A DNA stretch of 39,822 nucleotides from Polynucleobacter sp. 78F-HAINBA (lineage in GTDB: Bacteria; Pseudomonadota; Gammaproteobacteria; Burkholderiales; Burkholderiaceae), in contig NZ_JACVOQ010000014.1 of assembly GCF_018882325.1 (NCBI RefSeq), positions 1 through 39,822 on the forward strand, in the 5' to 3' direction. Numbering within the stretch: the first letter of the stretch is position 1; every line of letters begins with the position of its first letter. The notes below the pieces were generated by a model. That model had not been told where the DNA came from. It was given only the letters and a program-made list of their open reading frames with translations, and searched no databases. Positions 11,268 through 20,586 of this stretch are shown one piece after another. The position numbers were made by a program, and so were the translations under genes.

Positions 11268-11923
11268 TGAATCTCGAAAAGCGCCAAGCCTTTTTTGAAT
11301 TGCTCCGGGAAAATAATCCCCACCCAGAAACAGAACTGGAATATAGCTCCCCTTTTGAATTACTCATTGCTGTTTTACTATCTGCACAAGCCACTGACAT
11401 TTCAGTGAATAAAGGTACACGCAAGCTATTTAAGATTGCCAATACACCTCAAGCACTTTTGGATCTGGGCGAGGAAGGCGTTAAACCCTTTATCCAACAC
11501 ATTGGTTTATTCAATTCTAAAGGTAGGCATATCCAAGAAACTTGCCGACTGCTCCTGGAAAAACATGGTGGCGAAGTTCCGCAAAACAGAGAAGATCTAG
11601 AGGAGCTACCAGGCGTTGGTAGAAAAACTGCGAACGTTATTCTCAACACCGCTTTTGGCCAACCCACTATGGCTGTTGATACCCACATCTTTAGAGTCTC
11701 CAATCGTACCGGCTTAGCACCAGGCAAGGATGTTGTAAAGGTAGAGGAGCAATTACTCAAGCGTGTGCCAAAAGAGTTTTTAATGGATGCTCATCATTGG
11801 CTTATCCTGCATGGTAGATACACCTGCAAGGCGCGAAACCCGGATTGTGAGCAATGTATTGTTGAGCCATTGTGTGAGTTCAAACAAAAAACTGGCAAAG
11901 GAAAAGTTCGTGGCAATATTTAA
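11264..11923 (+). CDS. nth: Endonuclease III
   Basis: A base-excision repair glycosylase/AP lyase that removes oxidised pyrimidines. The helix-hairpin-helix is LPGVGRKTAN, with catalytic lysine K121 and aspartate D139. The C-terminal 4Fe-4S cluster is ligated by C188, C195, C198 and C204 (C-x6-C-x2-C-x5-C). The 219-residue length is normal. The ATG overlaps the rsxB stop as ATGA, implying coupled translation; an ATG one codon later is equally possible. It overlaps the DUF1841 gene by 14 bases at its 3' end. Confidence 0.95.
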   Translation: MMNLEKRQAFFELLRENNPHPETELEYSSPFELLIAVLLSAQATDISVNKGTRKLFKIANTPQALLDLGEEGVKPFIQHIGLFNSKGRHIQETCRLLLEKHGGEVPQNREDLEELPGVGRKTANVILNTAFGQPTMAVDTHIFRVSNRTGLAPGKDVVKVEEQLLKRVPKEFLMDAHHWLILHGRYTCKARNPDCEQCIVEPLCEFKQKTGKGKVRGNI

Positions 11924-12341
11924 TCCAACCCGCGAGGAAGTACGTCGATTTTTCTGTGACACCTGGAAGAAAAAAACTGAGAATCAGATCCTGACGCCAA
12001 TGGAAATGATTGCTAGCGACTGGATGCTGGAACACCCCGAATATCACACCCTCCTATCAGATCCAGAAGGCGCAGTGGCGCAAGACTACACGCCAGAACG
12101 TGGTGAGACCAACCCTTTCTTACACCTCTCAATGCACCTGTCGATTAGCGAGCAAATATCCATTGATCAACCACCAGGAATCAAAGAGGTCTCTGAAACC
12201 CTGGCTAAGAAACTAGGCTCTGAACATGAGGCACAGCACGCCATGATGGAGTGCCTAGGACAAGTAATGTGGGAAGCGCAGCGCGAAGGGGTAGCCCTAA
12301 GTCCAGAGAAATATCTAGAAAGCCTAAAGAAGTTGTTCTAA
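11910..12341 (+). CDS. DUF1841 family protein
   Basis: A 143-residue protein of unknown function. The family's N-terminal FNPTREEVRRFF motif is present, as is a conserved central HxSxHxxI segment (HLSMHLSISEQ). A GTG start at 11910 is chosen because AAAGGA lies about seven bases upstream and the conserved family start follows immediately. The frame is open further upstream but that part only shadows nth. It overlaps nth by 14 bases, so it probably belongs to the rsxB-nth operon. It meets the HIT gene tail to tail. Confidence 0.85.
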   Translation: MAIFNPTREEVRRFFCDTWKKKTENQILTPMEMIASDWMLEHPEYHTLLSDPEGAVAQDYTPERGETNPFLHLSMHLSISEQISIDQPPGIKEVSETLAKKLGSEHEAQHAMMECLGQVMWEAQREGVALSPEKYLESLKKLF

Positions 12342-12778
12342 TAAAGTCTAGCGATTGCAGACTTAATCGCTGCAGGTAATTCTTGAGCTAATTTCTTTCT
12401 CACATCTAAATTTGCTGCCGGGGCTTGCTGAGTCTTTGCAGACCAAGCCGATCCCGGAAAGAATGCATCATCCTTGTATCTAGGGATCACATGCCAGTGG
12501 ATATGGGGGACCATATTACCCAGCGCCGCAATATTGACCTTGTCTGGGTGCATTACATGCCTTACAGCCTCTTCAACCGCAAAGACTAAGGCCATGAGGT
12601 GTTCCCGTTCACCATAAGTCAGATCAGTCATCTCGGCGACATGCCGATTCCAGATTACGCGGCAAAAGCCAGGAAGCTCCGGATCGTTCACGAGAATGAC
12701 ACGGCAATCATCTCCACGCCAAATCAACTGCCCCTCTTCGGGCTTGAGCTCTTCTTTACAAAGTACGCAATTAGTCAT
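12338..12778 (-). CDS. HIT family hydrolase
   Basis: A 146-residue histidine-triad protein with the catalytic HIHWHV motif near residues 92-97. HIT proteins hydrolyse nucleotide phosphoramidates or dinucleotides. A CxxC pair at residues 4-7 may bind zinc together with downstream histidines. Its 3' end overlaps that of DUF1841 by four bases. It lies downstream of aceA on the same strand, separated by an intrinsic terminator hairpin whose T tail ends 12 bases before its ATG; no ribosome site is evident. Confidence 0.88.
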   Translation of the reverse strand: MTNCVLCKEELKPEEGQLIWRGDDCRVILVNDPELPGFCRVIWNRHVAEMTDLTYGEREHLMALVFAVEEAVRHVMHPDKVNIAALGNMVPHIHWHVIPRYKDDAFFPGSAWSAKTQQAPAANLDVRKKLAQELPAAIKSAIARLY

Positions 12779-12789
12779 GGGATGAATGT

Positions 12790-12836
12790 AAACGAAAACG
12801 GCATCTAAGTCACCCTTGTGGGGTAATTTAGATGCC
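12790..12836 (-). terminator. Intrinsic terminator downstream of aceA
   Basis: On the minus strand, arms GGCATCTAA and TTAGATGCC (12800-12808 and 12828-12836), extended by an inner ACCC/GGGT pairing, form a hairpin followed by GTTTTCGTTT. It lies between aceA and the HIT gene and should end most aceA transcripts. Confidence 0.75.
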
Positions 12837-12893
12837 GGGACAGTAAGGGCAGATTTATTACTGCGCTGCTACTACGTACTACTTAGGGATTTC

Positions 12894-14192
12894 TTAGTGG
12901 AACTGCTCTTCTTCTGTAGAACCAGTCAATGCTGTTACTGAAGACTTACCACCCTGAATCACAGTAGTTACATCGTCGAAGTAACCAGTACCAACTTCTT
13001 GCTGATGGGATACGAATGTGTAACCACGATCACGCGCAGCAAATTCTGGCTCTTGTACTTTCTCGATGTATGCAGTCATACCGCGCTGCATGTAGTCTTG
13101 AGCCAAGTCGAACATGTTGTACCACATGGAGTGAATACCAGCCAATGTGATGAACTGATACTTGTAGCCCATTGCGCCTAATTCGCGTTGGAACTTCGCA
13201 ATTGTTGCGTCGTCCAAGTTCTTCTTCCAGTTGAAAGATGGTGAGCAGTTGTAAGCCAACATCTTGCCTGGGAACTTCGCACGAATTGCTTCGGCGAACT
13301 GACGAGCAAACTCGAGGTCAGGAGTACCTGTTTCACACCAAACCATATCAGCGTATGCAGCGTATGCCAAACCACGGGAGATCGCTTGATCCAAGCCCTT
13401 ACGTGTTTTGTAGAAGCCTTCAGCAGTGCGCTCGCCTGTCAAGAATGGCTTGTCGTTTGCATCGTAGTCGGATGTCAACAAATCAGCAGCTTCAGCATCA
13501 GTACGAGCCAAGATGATGGTTGGAACACCCATAACGTCAGCAGCTAAACGTGCAGAGATCAATTTCTGAACAGACTCAGTAGTTGGCAACAATACCTTGC
13601 CACCCAAGTGACCGCACTTCTTAACAGAAGAGAGTTGGTCTTCGAAGTGAACGCCAGCAGCGCCTTGCTTGATCAATGCTTTGCTTAATTCAAATGCATT
13701 CAATACGCCACCGAAACCAGCTTCAGCATCAGCAACGATTGGAGCGAAATACTCAATATAACCAGCGTCGCCTTTGTTAATGCCTTTGGCAGTTTGGATT
13801 TCGTCAGCACGTTGGAATGAGTTGTTAATGCGCTCAACCATTTTAGGAACTGAGTCAACTGGATACAAAGATTGGTCTGGATACATCGCTGCATATGAGT
13901 TACCGTCAGCAGCAACTTGCCAACCTGACAAGTAGATAGCTTGAACGCCAGCTTTAACCTGTTGCATTGCTTGACCACCAGTCAAAGCGCCTAAACAGTT
14001 AACGTAAGCTTCGTTATTAACCAAGTCCCAGAGACGCTCTGCGCCATGCTTAGCCAATGTGTGCTCAATCTTCAATGAGCCACGTAGACGAATAACGTCC
14101 TCAGCCGTGTAACCACGAGTAATACCCTTCCAGCGTGGATTGGTATCCCAGTCTTTTTGTAGTGCTGCGATTTCTGCTTTGCGATCTGCCAT
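12894..14192 (-). CDS. aceA: Isocitrate lyase
   Basis: The first glyoxylate-shunt enzyme, splitting isocitrate into succinate and glyoxylate. This allows growth on acetate, fatty acids or stored PHB. The catalytic loop KKCGHLGGK is at 191-199, with the nucleophilic C193. At 432 residues it has the E. coli-type length. A good ribosome site (GGGAGAA) precedes the ATG. Malate synthase is not in the window. The 269-base upstream gap suggests its own regulated promoter. Confidence 0.96.
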   Translation of the reverse strand: MADRKAEIAALQKDWDTNPRWKGITRGYTAEDVIRLRGSLKIEHTLAKHGAERLWDLVNNEAYVNCLGALTGGQAMQQVKAGVQAIYLSGWQVAADGNSYAAMYPDQSLYPVDSVPKMVERINNSFQRADEIQTAKGINKGDAGYIEYFAPIVADAEAGFGGVLNAFELSKALIKQGAAGVHFEDQLSSVKKCGHLGGKVLLPTTESVQKLISARLAADVMGVPTIILARTDAEAADLLTSDYDANDKPFLTGERTAEGFYKTRKGLDQAISRGLAYAAYADMVWCETGTPDLEFARQFAEAIRAKFPGKMLAYNCSPSFNWKKNLDDATIAKFQRELGAMGYKYQFITLAGIHSMWYNMFDLAQDYMQRGMTAYIEKVQEPEFAARDRGYTFVSHQQEVGTGYFDDVTTVIQGGKSSVTALTGSTEEEQFH

Positions 14193-14461
14193 GTTTTTCT
14201 CCCTAAGTTAAACAAGTACTTCAAATATTTGGACATTCAAGTCTTATGTCTTATATAAGAGTTTAAGGATCCAAGAAAAGCATGCAAGCACTATTTCAGT
14301 ATTTATTGAAAATAATTAAATCAATTAATTCAATAGCTTAAGAAGTATATTTTGTAATATGAAATGAATATCCAAGGGGCGAAAGAATCCCCAACTTGAG
14401 ATGTTGCACTGCATTTTACGTATGGGAATGTCTTTTCACATTATGAAAAGAAAGATGCTGG
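14193..14461. other. Intergenic region upstream of aceA
   Basis: This 269-base AT-rich gap lies between aceA and the MFS gene, both on the minus strand. It holds the aceA ribosome site, a TATATAA-type -10-like element near 14250-14260 without a convincing -35, and a dyad CTTTTCA-N5-TGAAAAG at 14432-14450 just after the MFS stop. That dyad has no T tail and may be an operator or mRNA-end hairpin. No ORF or RNA gene is evident. Confidence 0.4.
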
Positions 14462-15700
14462 TTAGGCAGTTTTCGGGGCGCTGATGGTAGCGACCTTGAA
14501 TCCAGTCAAAATAATCATGAGCTGCAGAAGCGCTACGCCAATGAACAAGAGCTTTGGCAAACCCACATCCAAGAAGATTCCGAAGACTAAGGGGCTTAGA
14601 GCGGCACCTAGATCAATGCCAGAGTAAACAATGCCATACACCCTTCCCGATGACCCTGACGGTGTCGCAGAGCGAATCATCAAATCACGTGATGGAGCAG
14701 CAATACCCAAACCAAGGCCAATCACAATGAAGACAATCACAATTAATTCGACGGGCACTAAACCGGTAGCCAATAAAAGACCCATCACGATATTGACGGT
14801 AAAGCAGATCGTAATAATACGCTCAGGTACTTTTAACTTGGTAGCAAGATAGCCACCCAGAAGCATCCCTCCGGCGCCGCCCATAGACATGAGTGTTAAG
14901 TAGTAATTACCGGAACTCACGGCAATGTCATAGATCTTAAAAAGCGCGGTTGGTGCAAATGACTGCAAGCCTGTAGTTGCCGCCATACTAAAGAAAAAGA
15001 AAATCCAGCAAAGCCATACAACCGGTAACTTCAAAAATCCAAAAGTACTCATTGGTGCGCCGCCAGGATTGCTTTGAGCATGACTAGCCTGTGACTCCTC
15101 GCGCCTTGCATGAACATCATCAATTAAGCGCGCCCTACCAATCCAGAGAGTTAATAAGATCAATGCTTCAAGCACTGCGGCAGATAAAAAGGCAATGCGC
15201 CAATCAGCGATAGTGGCCACAGCCACCATAAAGGCTGGCGCTGCCGCCCAACCGATATAGCCCGTCACCCCATGAATGGAATAAGCGTATGGCAGATTAG
15301 GCGGTGAAATTTTGTGATTGATCAGCGTGTAATCAACGGGATGGAAAACGCCATTGCCACATCCCGCTATTACTGCGCCTAAAACTAACATGGCATAACC
15401 ATTGCTTTGTGAATAAGTCAGCGCTGCCAATGCAAGTAAACCTACTCCAGCAAACAGCACGGGGCGAGCCCCAATACGATCCACCAAAAAACCGGAAGCT
15501 GCTTGAACAATGCAGGAGACCACAAAGAAAATGGTCATGAGCAGACCTAGCTCAGCATAATTAAAGCCAAACTCTGCCTTCAACCATGGGAACATGGGCG
15601 GCAGAATTAAATGAAAGAAATGGGAGCTGCCGTGAGCCAGGCTAATGAGACCAACAACCCGGACATCACTGGCGCGCCTCATTTGCAGAGCGTCAGTCAT
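14462..15700 (-). CDS. MFS transporter
   Basis: A major facilitator superfamily permease of 412 residues, with about 12 hydrophobic segments and a hydrophilic central loop (about 205-225) separating two six-helix halves. The loop 2-3 signature appears as GFLVDRIGARPVL. The overall style resembles fosmidomycin-resistance/CynX-type exporters, but no substrate can be assigned. It lies 48 bases after clpB on the same strand, separated by a perfect short hairpin. The ATG at 15700 has no strong ribosome site; an internal ATG at codon 7 is possible. Confidence 0.85.
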   Translation of the reverse strand: MTDALQMRRASDVRVVGLISLAHGSSHFFHLILPPMFPWLKAEFGFNYAELGLLMTIFFVVSCIVQAASGFLVDRIGARPVLFAGVGLLALAALTYSQSNGYAMLVLGAVIAGCGNGVFHPVDYTLINHKISPPNLPYAYSIHGVTGYIGWAAAPAFMVAVATIADWRIAFLSAAVLEALILLTLWIGRARLIDDVHARREESQASHAQSNPGGAPMSTFGFLKLPVVWLCWIFFFFSMAATTGLQSFAPTALFKIYDIAVSSGNYYLTLMSMGGAGGMLLGGYLATKLKVPERIITICFTVNIVMGLLLATGLVPVELIVIVFIVIGLGLGIAAPSRDLMIRSATPSGSSGRVYGIVYSGIDLGAALSPLVFGIFLDVGLPKLLFIGVALLQLMIILTGFKVATISAPKTA

Positions 15701-15748
15701 GTACCGAGTTTACTGGCGCAGGAAAATTCCTGCTGATATTGCTTTGTC

Positions 15749-18343
15749 TTACTTACTAAAGCTAAAGTCGCCGTTCTTATCAACGCCTACAGGAACAGTA
15801 TCCTTAGGACCAAACTTACCCTCTAAGATCATCTTAGAAACTGGGTTCTCGATATATTGCTGAATCGCACGCTTTAGCGGCCTAGCCCCAAATACCGGAT
15901 CAAAACCAACTTCCGCAATCTTGCTCAGAGCGGCATCGCTGACTTCCATCTGCATATCCACCTTTGCCAAACGATCTGACAAGTTCTTAAGCAAGATCTT
16001 GGCGATATTGGCGATATTGCCTTTATCCAATCCATGGAACACTACGATCTCGTCAATACGATTTAAGAACTCAGGGCGGAAATGATTCTTCAACTCTTCA
16101 AATACCGCATCTTTGATCTCGGACTGCTTCTTATCTGTCATCGACTGGATGAGATGCGAGCCAATATTGCTAGTCATCACAATCACCGTGTTTTTGAAAT
16201 CAACAGTACGACCTTGACCATCCGTTAAACGGCCATCATCCAATACTTGCAAAAGTACGTTGAATACATCCGGATGTGCTTTTTCAATTTCATCAAACAA
16301 GATGACGCTGTAAGGATGGCGGCGAACTTGCTCAGTTAAATAACCGCCCTCTTCGTAACCGACATAGCCTGGAGGCGCACCGATTAAACGGGCTACGCTA
16401 TGCTTCTCCATGAATTCACTCATATCGATACGAATGAGGTGATCTTCACTATCGAATAAGAAACCAGCCAAGGCTTTACAAAGCTCAGTCTTACCTACGC
16501 CTGTAGGACCTAAGAATAAGAATGATCCGTAAGGACGATTCTCTTCAGCAAGACCGGCACGGGAACGACGGATTGCATCAGACACGGCACGGATAGCTTC
16601 TTCTTGACCAACCACACGCTTATGCAATAACTCTTCCATCTTTAGCAACTTATCGCGCTCACCCTGCATCATCTTCGATACCGGAATACCAGTTGCACGT
16701 GACACTACCTCAGCAATCTCTTCTGCGCCCACCTGGGTACGCAAGAGCTTATTCTTAACCACGCCATCTTTATCGCCTTTTGCTTCGGCAGCTGCGGCAG
16801 ATTTAAGCTTAGCCTCAAGCTCAGGAAGTTTGCCGTATTGCAATTCAGCCACTTGCTCTAACTTGCCATCGCGTTGCAGCTTAGCAATATCAGCACGAAC
16901 TTTTTCAATCTCCTCTTTGAGGTGAGCGGCGCCTAATACAGCACCTTTTTCTGCTTTCCAGATTTCTTCTAGATCAGCATACTCGGCACCAAGACGCTTG
17001 ATCTCGTCTTCAATGAGACCAAGGCGTTTTTGTGACGCTTCATCTTTTTCCTTTTTAACGGCTTCACGCTCAATCTTGAGTTGAATGAGGCGACGCTCTA
17101 GCTTATCCATTACTTCAGGCTTGGAATCGATCTCCATCCGAATGCGTGAACCAGCCTCATCAATTAAGTCGATAGCTTTATCCGGTAAGAAACGATCTGT
17201 AATGTAGCGATGAGATAACTCTGCTGCTGCGACGATGGCAGGATCAGTAATTTCAATACCGTGGTGAAGCTCATAGCGCTCTTGCAAACCACGCAAGATG
17301 GCAATGGTTGCTTCAACACTAGGCTCTTCCACCATCACTTTTTGGAAGCGACGTTCCAGCGCTGGATCTTTCTCAATGTACTTGCGGTACTCATCCAAAG
17401 TAGTGGCACCGATGCAATGCAATTCACCACGCGCTAAGGCGGGCTTAAGCATATTGCCGGCATCCATTGCGCCATCGCCTTTACCAGCGCCAACCATCGT
17501 ATGAATCTCATCAATAAAGATGATGGTCTGACCTTCGTCTTTAGCGACATCGCTTAGAACAGCCTTTAGACGTTCTTCGAATTCACCACGGTACTTGGCA
17601 CCAGCCAATAACAAAGCCATGTCCAATACAAGGACGCGCTTGTTCTTGAGGGTTTCAGGAACTTCGCCATTAATAATGCGTTGGGCTAAGCCCTCGACGA
17701 TGGCTGTCTTACCAACCCCTGGCTCGCCAATGAGCACTGGGTTATTTTTACCGCGACGTTGCAAAATCTGAATGGTGCGACGAATTTCATCATCGCGACC
17801 AATTACAGGATCAAGCTTGCCCATGCGAGCACGTTCAGTTAAATCGACGGTGTATTTCTTTAAGGCTTCACGTTGACCTTCAGCATCTGCACTATTCACT
17901 GACTCTCCTCCGCGCACTAAATCAATAGCCGCCTCTAACGATTTACGATTTAAACCATTCTCACGAGCAATCTTACCCAGCTCGCCCTTGTCATCCGCCA
18001 CCACCAGCAAAAATAACTCGCCAGCGATAAATTGATCATTACGCTTATTCGCTTCTTTTTCGCATAAGTTGAGCCAGTTACTTAAATCACGACCGACCTG
18101 AACCTCGCCACTGGTACCCTGAACTTCTGGGAGGTTGCTAATTAGCTTCTCGGTTGCCTTCTCAAGACCAGGCACATTAACGCCAGCGCGAGTTAACAAA
18201 CTCTTGGCACCACCATCGGAATCCCGCAACATTGCCAAGAGCAAGTGGGCCGGCTCGATATATTGATTATCTTTTGCCAAAGCAAGGCTTTGCGCCTCGC
18301 TAAGCGCTTCTTGAAATTTAGTAGTTAATTTATCTATTCTCAT
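15749..18343 (-). CDS. clpB: ATP-dependent disaggregase ClpB
   Basis: An Hsp100 protein of 864 residues that works with DnaK to extract and refold aggregated proteins. Domains in order are an N-terminal Clp_N repeat (about 1-145), AAA-1 with Walker A GEPGVGKT at 206-213, a coiled-coil middle domain (about 405-525), AAA-2 with Walker A GPTGVGKT at 612-619, and a C-terminal D2-small domain. The coiled-coil and full length separate it from ClpA. A heat-shock promoter (18394-18422) lies upstream. Confidence 0.97.
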   Translation of the reverse strand: MRIDKLTTKFQEALSEAQSLALAKDNQYIEPAHLLLAMLRDSDGGAKSLLTRAGVNVPGLEKATEKLISNLPEVQGTSGEVQVGRDLSNWLNLCEKEANKRNDQFIAGELFLLVVADDKGELGKIARENGLNRKSLEAAIDLVRGGESVNSADAEGQREALKKYTVDLTERARMGKLDPVIGRDDEIRRTIQILQRRGKNNPVLIGEPGVGKTAIVEGLAQRIINGEVPETLKNKRVLVLDMALLLAGAKYRGEFEERLKAVLSDVAKDEGQTIIFIDEIHTMVGAGKGDGAMDAGNMLKPALARGELHCIGATTLDEYRKYIEKDPALERRFQKVMVEEPSVEATIAILRGLQERYELHHGIEITDPAIVAAAELSHRYITDRFLPDKAIDLIDEAGSRIRMEIDSKPEVMDKLERRLIQLKIEREAVKKEKDEASQKRLGLIEDEIKRLGAEYADLEEIWKAEKGAVLGAAHLKEEIEKVRADIAKLQRDGKLEQVAELQYGKLPELEAKLKSAAAAEAKGDKDGVVKNKLLRTQVGAEEIAEVVSRATGIPVSKMMQGERDKLLKMEELLHKRVVGQEEAIRAVSDAIRRSRAGLAEENRPYGSFLFLGPTGVGKTELCKALAGFLFDSEDHLIRIDMSEFMEKHSVARLIGAPPGYVGYEEGGYLTEQVRRHPYSVILFDEIEKAHPDVFNVLLQVLDDGRLTDGQGRTVDFKNTVIVMTSNIGSHLIQSMTDKKQSEIKDAVFEELKNHFRPEFLNRIDEIVVFHGLDKGNIANIAKILLKNLSDRLAKVDMQMEVSDAALSKIAEVGFDPVFGARPLKRAIQQYIENPVSKMILEGKFGPKDTVPVGVDKNGDFSFSK

Positions 18344-18393
18344 TTTTTAATTCCTATTTACTACAGCTATTTTTTACATATATCTATCTATAG

Positions 18394-18422
18394 AATATAG
18401 GGGCATTCTTGCTAATTTCAAG
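18394..18422 (-). promoter_or_regulatory. Sigma-32 heat-shock promoter of clpB
   Basis: On the minus strand the -35 element CTTGAAA (18416-18422) is followed, 12 bases later, by CCCCTATATT (18394-18403). This closely fits the sigma-32 pattern CTTGAAA/CCCCATNT. It lies 51-79 bases before the clpB ATG, the position expected for a heat-shock chaperone gene. Confidence 0.75.
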
Positions 18423-18459
18423 TCTGTTAGACCTCTTTTTAAGCGAATTTATCCCTATT

Positions 18460-18702
18460 TTGACCTGGCTTGTTTACCTATTGGAATGCTCTGATGGCAG
18501 CTACTACGCTGGCATCACCAACCGCCTAGAACATCGCTTGGCAGCCCATAATTCAGGGGATGGTGCTCGGTATACGAGGGCTCGCAGACCTGTAATCCTT
18601 TTGGCTACTCAAGAGCACCCAGATCGATCTGAGGCGTCTAAGGCGGAGGTTAAGTTAAAGAAGTTGCCCAGATCGGAAAAGTTGGGCTTTTTTAAAACCT
18701 AA
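18460..18702 (+). CDS. GIY-YIG nuclease-fold protein (UPF0213-like)
   Basis: A small single-domain GIY-YIG protein of 80 residues, with VYLLEC and YYAGIT forming the GIY and YIG strands, a helix with RLAAHN, and a conserved glutamate in EASKAEVKLK. Related YhbQ/UPF0213 proteins have reported or suspected nuclease activity; no role is established here. A TTG at 18460, immediately before TWLVYLL, is taken as start. An alternative TTG at 18409 has an AGGGG upstream, but that is the complement of the clpB -10 element and would add a hydrophobic N-terminus unlike the family. The start is uncertain. Confidence 0.75.
   Translation: MTWLVYLLECSDGSYYAGITNRLEHRLAAHNSGDGARYTRARRPVILLATQEHPDRSEASKAEVKLKKLPRSEKLGFFKT
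18666..18693 (+). terminator. Possible intrinsic terminator overlapping the GIY-YIG gene end
   Basis: GCCCA (18666-18670) and TGGGC (18683-18687) pair across a 12-base loop and are followed by six Ts. The stem is short but GC-rich, and the tail ends 9 bases before the end of the GIY-YIG gene, so the element is coding as well. Confidence 0.4.
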
Positions 18703-18751
18703 AAGATGGGTTCGATTTATGCAGGATTCTTAAGCAACTTAACCACGATGA

Positions 18752-19180
18752 TCAGCCCAAACAGGACCTAAGCTCAGAGATAAGCCTTTTAAATTGTTCT
18801 GGCCTTAAAAACTGGCCAATCTGCACACTTTGACCAGCCTCCTCAATCAAAAAAACTTTTTCAGTCTCTTGTGGCGAAGAAATCCTAACCCAGCGAGTAT
18901 TAAATTCAAGCGCGGTCTCTTTATAAGCGATAAATTTCCTCACAATTAAGCGAGTCCCGCTAATTTGAATCTCCTCAAAATCCAAGGCATGTCGACAATA
19001 AATCAAAAAACCAGCAGTGACAGCAGTCAACTCAATCGCCGTAAAGATGAGAATAATTTTTACGCCAGCCAATAGAAAACCAGTGGCCACGGTTAAGGAA
19101 AGAAAAACCAGGGCGATATAGAACTTGAGCAGCTGACCTGGGGTCAGCGCGCAATTTCGCCTCATCTTCCAGGTTTTCAT
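18752..19180 (-). CDS. DUF2244 family membrane protein
   Basis: An integral membrane protein of 142 residues with two adjacent transmembrane helices (about residues 18-40 and 41-62), then a C-terminal soluble domain of about 75 residues rich in beta-type sequence. This matches DUF2244 proteins of unknown function. Its ATG overlaps the stop of the upstream Cys-rich gene as ATGA, which fixes the start and implies coupled translation. A TTG three codons earlier is rejected for this reason. Confidence 0.8.
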   Translation of the reverse strand: MKTWKMRRNCALTPGQLLKFYIALVFLSLTVATGFLLAGVKIILIFTAIELTAVTAGFLIYCRHALDFEEIQISGTRLIVRKFIAYKETALEFNTRWVRISSPQETEKVFLIEEAGQSVQIGQFLRPEQFKRLISELRSCLG

Positions 19181-19353
19181 TCTGGACAATTCTTATCAGG
19201 CTTGGGGGTTGAGCTCGAAGAATTATCCGCTTTAGAGATCAGAGGTGGCGCACTCATTTTCTCGCCATCCCATACTTGGCCACACCAACACTCCCCCGCC
19301 TCGTTGATGATGCAAACGCCTGAGCCGCAGCAACGTTTATCCGGCGCTTTCAT
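19177..19353 (-). CDS. Small Cys-rich protein coupled to DUF2244
   Basis: A 58-residue protein of unknown function. The N-terminal half has a compact cysteine-rich motif, CCGSGVC-x8-CWCGQVWDG, which could bind a metal or form disulfides. The C-terminal half is a low-complexity S/P/K tail. There is no signal peptide, so it is probably cytoplasmic. The ATG at 19353 is preceded by TAGG. Its stop overlaps the DUF2244 start by four bases, and this coupling is the best evidence that both small genes are real. Confidence 0.65.
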   Translation of the reverse strand: MKAPDKRCCGSGVCIINEAGECWCGQVWDGEKMSAPPLISKADNSSSSTPKPDKNCPE

Positions 19354-19412
19354 GATTAACCTATTCGTCCTGAACAATTCATAATGAAGTCTATTCTAGA
19401 GTTTTTATTGAG

Positions 19413-20069
19413 ATGGCGCACTCACCCTCCAACCAATCAACAGACATGCAGAATCCGCTATTTGACTACCAAGACACTGCAGAACCCTTAGCCATAGTGA
19501 CAAGGGATGGTCATGTTGAATATTTCAATCATTTTTATGATGTGGATGAATCTGATCATCTTTATAGAATCCTACTCAACTCCCTACCTTGGGAGGTCGA
19601 TGAGATCAAGATGTTTGGCAAGCTAGTGAAGACAGCAAGAAAAGTGGTCTGGGTGGGTGATCCAGAATGCGCATACACCTACTCTGGAGTTCAAAAAACA
19701 CCTCAGGCCTGGACTAATGAGTTATTGCAAATGAAGCATAAGCTTGAACAATTCACTGGCCACACCTACAACTCTTGCTTACTCAATCTGTATCACAGCG
19801 GCGCTGAGGGCATGGGCTGGCACAGTGATGATGAGAAAGAATTAGATAGCGGGAATCCTATCGCATCAGTCAGCCTAGGTGCTCGGCGTAAGTTTGCATT
19901 TCGCCATAAGCAAGATAAAACAAGCTACCCAGTATTTCTGGAGCATGGCAGCCTGCTGATCATGCATCCGCCCACTCAAGAGTATTGGCATCACAGTCTT
20001 CTCAAGACAACAACCATTACAAGCCCCCGAATTAATCTCACCTTTCGGAAAATACTTCCCCGAATATGA
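19413..20069 (+). CDS. alkB: AlkB-type 2-oxoglutarate/Fe(II) dioxygenase
   Basis: An oxidative demethylase of alkylated nucleic acid bases, 218 residues, resembling the AlkB2/ALKBH2 group more than E. coli AlkB. Iron ligands are H137 and D139 in WHSDDE, and H194 in YWHHSL. R206 and R212 in RINLTFRKI would bind 2-oxoglutarate. Before the iron site lies a substrate-lid segment around YTYSGVQKTPQAW. It stands alone, convergent with moaE and divergent from the Cys-rich/DUF2244 pair. An ATG 11 codons later is an alternative start. No ada gene is nearby. Confidence 0.9.
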   Translation: MAHSPSNQSTDMQNPLFDYQDTAEPLAIVTRDGHVEYFNHFYDVDESDHLYRILLNSLPWEVDEIKMFGKLVKTARKVVWVGDPECAYTYSGVQKTPQAWTNELLQMKHKLEQFTGHTYNSCLLNLYHSGAEGMGWHSDDEKELDSGNPIASVSLGARRKFAFRHKQDKTSYPVFLEHGSLLIMHPPTQEYWHHSLLKTTTITSPRINLTFRKILPRI

Positions 20070-20126
20070 AAGAGCTTGGTTTTTGTGTCTTGAGCTAGCC
20101 TTTAGGCTAAATAGCGGTGCGCCAAA

Positions 20127-20585
20127 TTATTTCCAACGCGCCATTGCAGCATCGTCAGTCACGCGAGCATCAACCCACTTACTGCCTTCCGGGGTTTCTT
20201 CTTTTTTCCAAAATGGGGCCGCTGTTTTTAAGTAGTCCATGATGAACTCACAAGCTGCAAATGCTTCACCTCGATGAGCGCTAGTAACAGCCACCAAAAC
20301 AATTTGATCTTCAGGCAGAAGTGGTCCCACTCGATGAATTACTAGTGTTCTATAAAGATCCCAGCGGCCTCTAGCCTGCTTGATGATTTCCTCTAGGGAC
20401 TTCTCTGTCATGCCGGGATAGTGCTCCAGCGTCATACCTTTAACTTGACTGCCGTCATTCATATCGCGGACAGTACCCACAAAAGTCACTACGGCACCTA
20501 CTCGCGCGTCATCCTGACGGAGTGCCTTGGCTTCAGTCGTGAGATCAAAGTCTTGCTCTTGAATCCGGATGAAATCGTTTTGCAT
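20127..20585 (-). CDS. moaE: Molybdopterin synthase catalytic subunit
   Basis: The large subunit of molybdopterin synthase, which inserts sulfur carried by MoaD into precursor Z (cPMP). Conserved features are SAHRGEAF and the catalytic lysine segment PFWKKE, followed by GSKWVDA. The protein has 152 residues from the ATG at 20585, which is preceded by GGTGG and lies one base after the moaD stop. The frame is open 16 codons further upstream but that part overlaps moaD and lacks conservation. It is the last gene of the moeA-moaD-moaE run. Confidence 0.93.
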   Translation of the reverse strand: MQNDFIRIQEQDFDLTTEAKALRQDDARVGAVVTFVGTVRDMNDGSQVKGMTLEHYPGMTEKSLEEIIKQARGRWDLYRTLVIHRVGPLLPEDQIVLVAVTSAHRGEAFAACEFIMDYLKTAAPFWKKEETPEGSKWVDARVTDDAAMARWK

Positions 20586-20586
20586 C

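Noticed and set aside
11787..11909. Upstream extension of the DUF1841 frame
   Set aside because: It duplicates the nth coding region in another frame, and the conserved family start is at the GTG with a ribosome site at 11910.
14432..14450. Dyad CTTTTCA-N5-TGAAAAG after the MFS stop as a terminator
   Set aside because: No T tract follows on the minus strand; noted only as an unassigned inverted repeat.
15718..15733. Hairpin GCAGGAA-AA-TTCCTGC between clpB and the MFS gene
   Set aside because: Perfect but with no T tract on the minus strand, so not called a terminator; it may be an mRNA-processing hairpin or chance.
20096..20109. TAGCC-TTTA-GGCTA hairpin between the convergent alkB and moaE genes
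   Set aside because: Only a five-base stem and no T tract on either strand.
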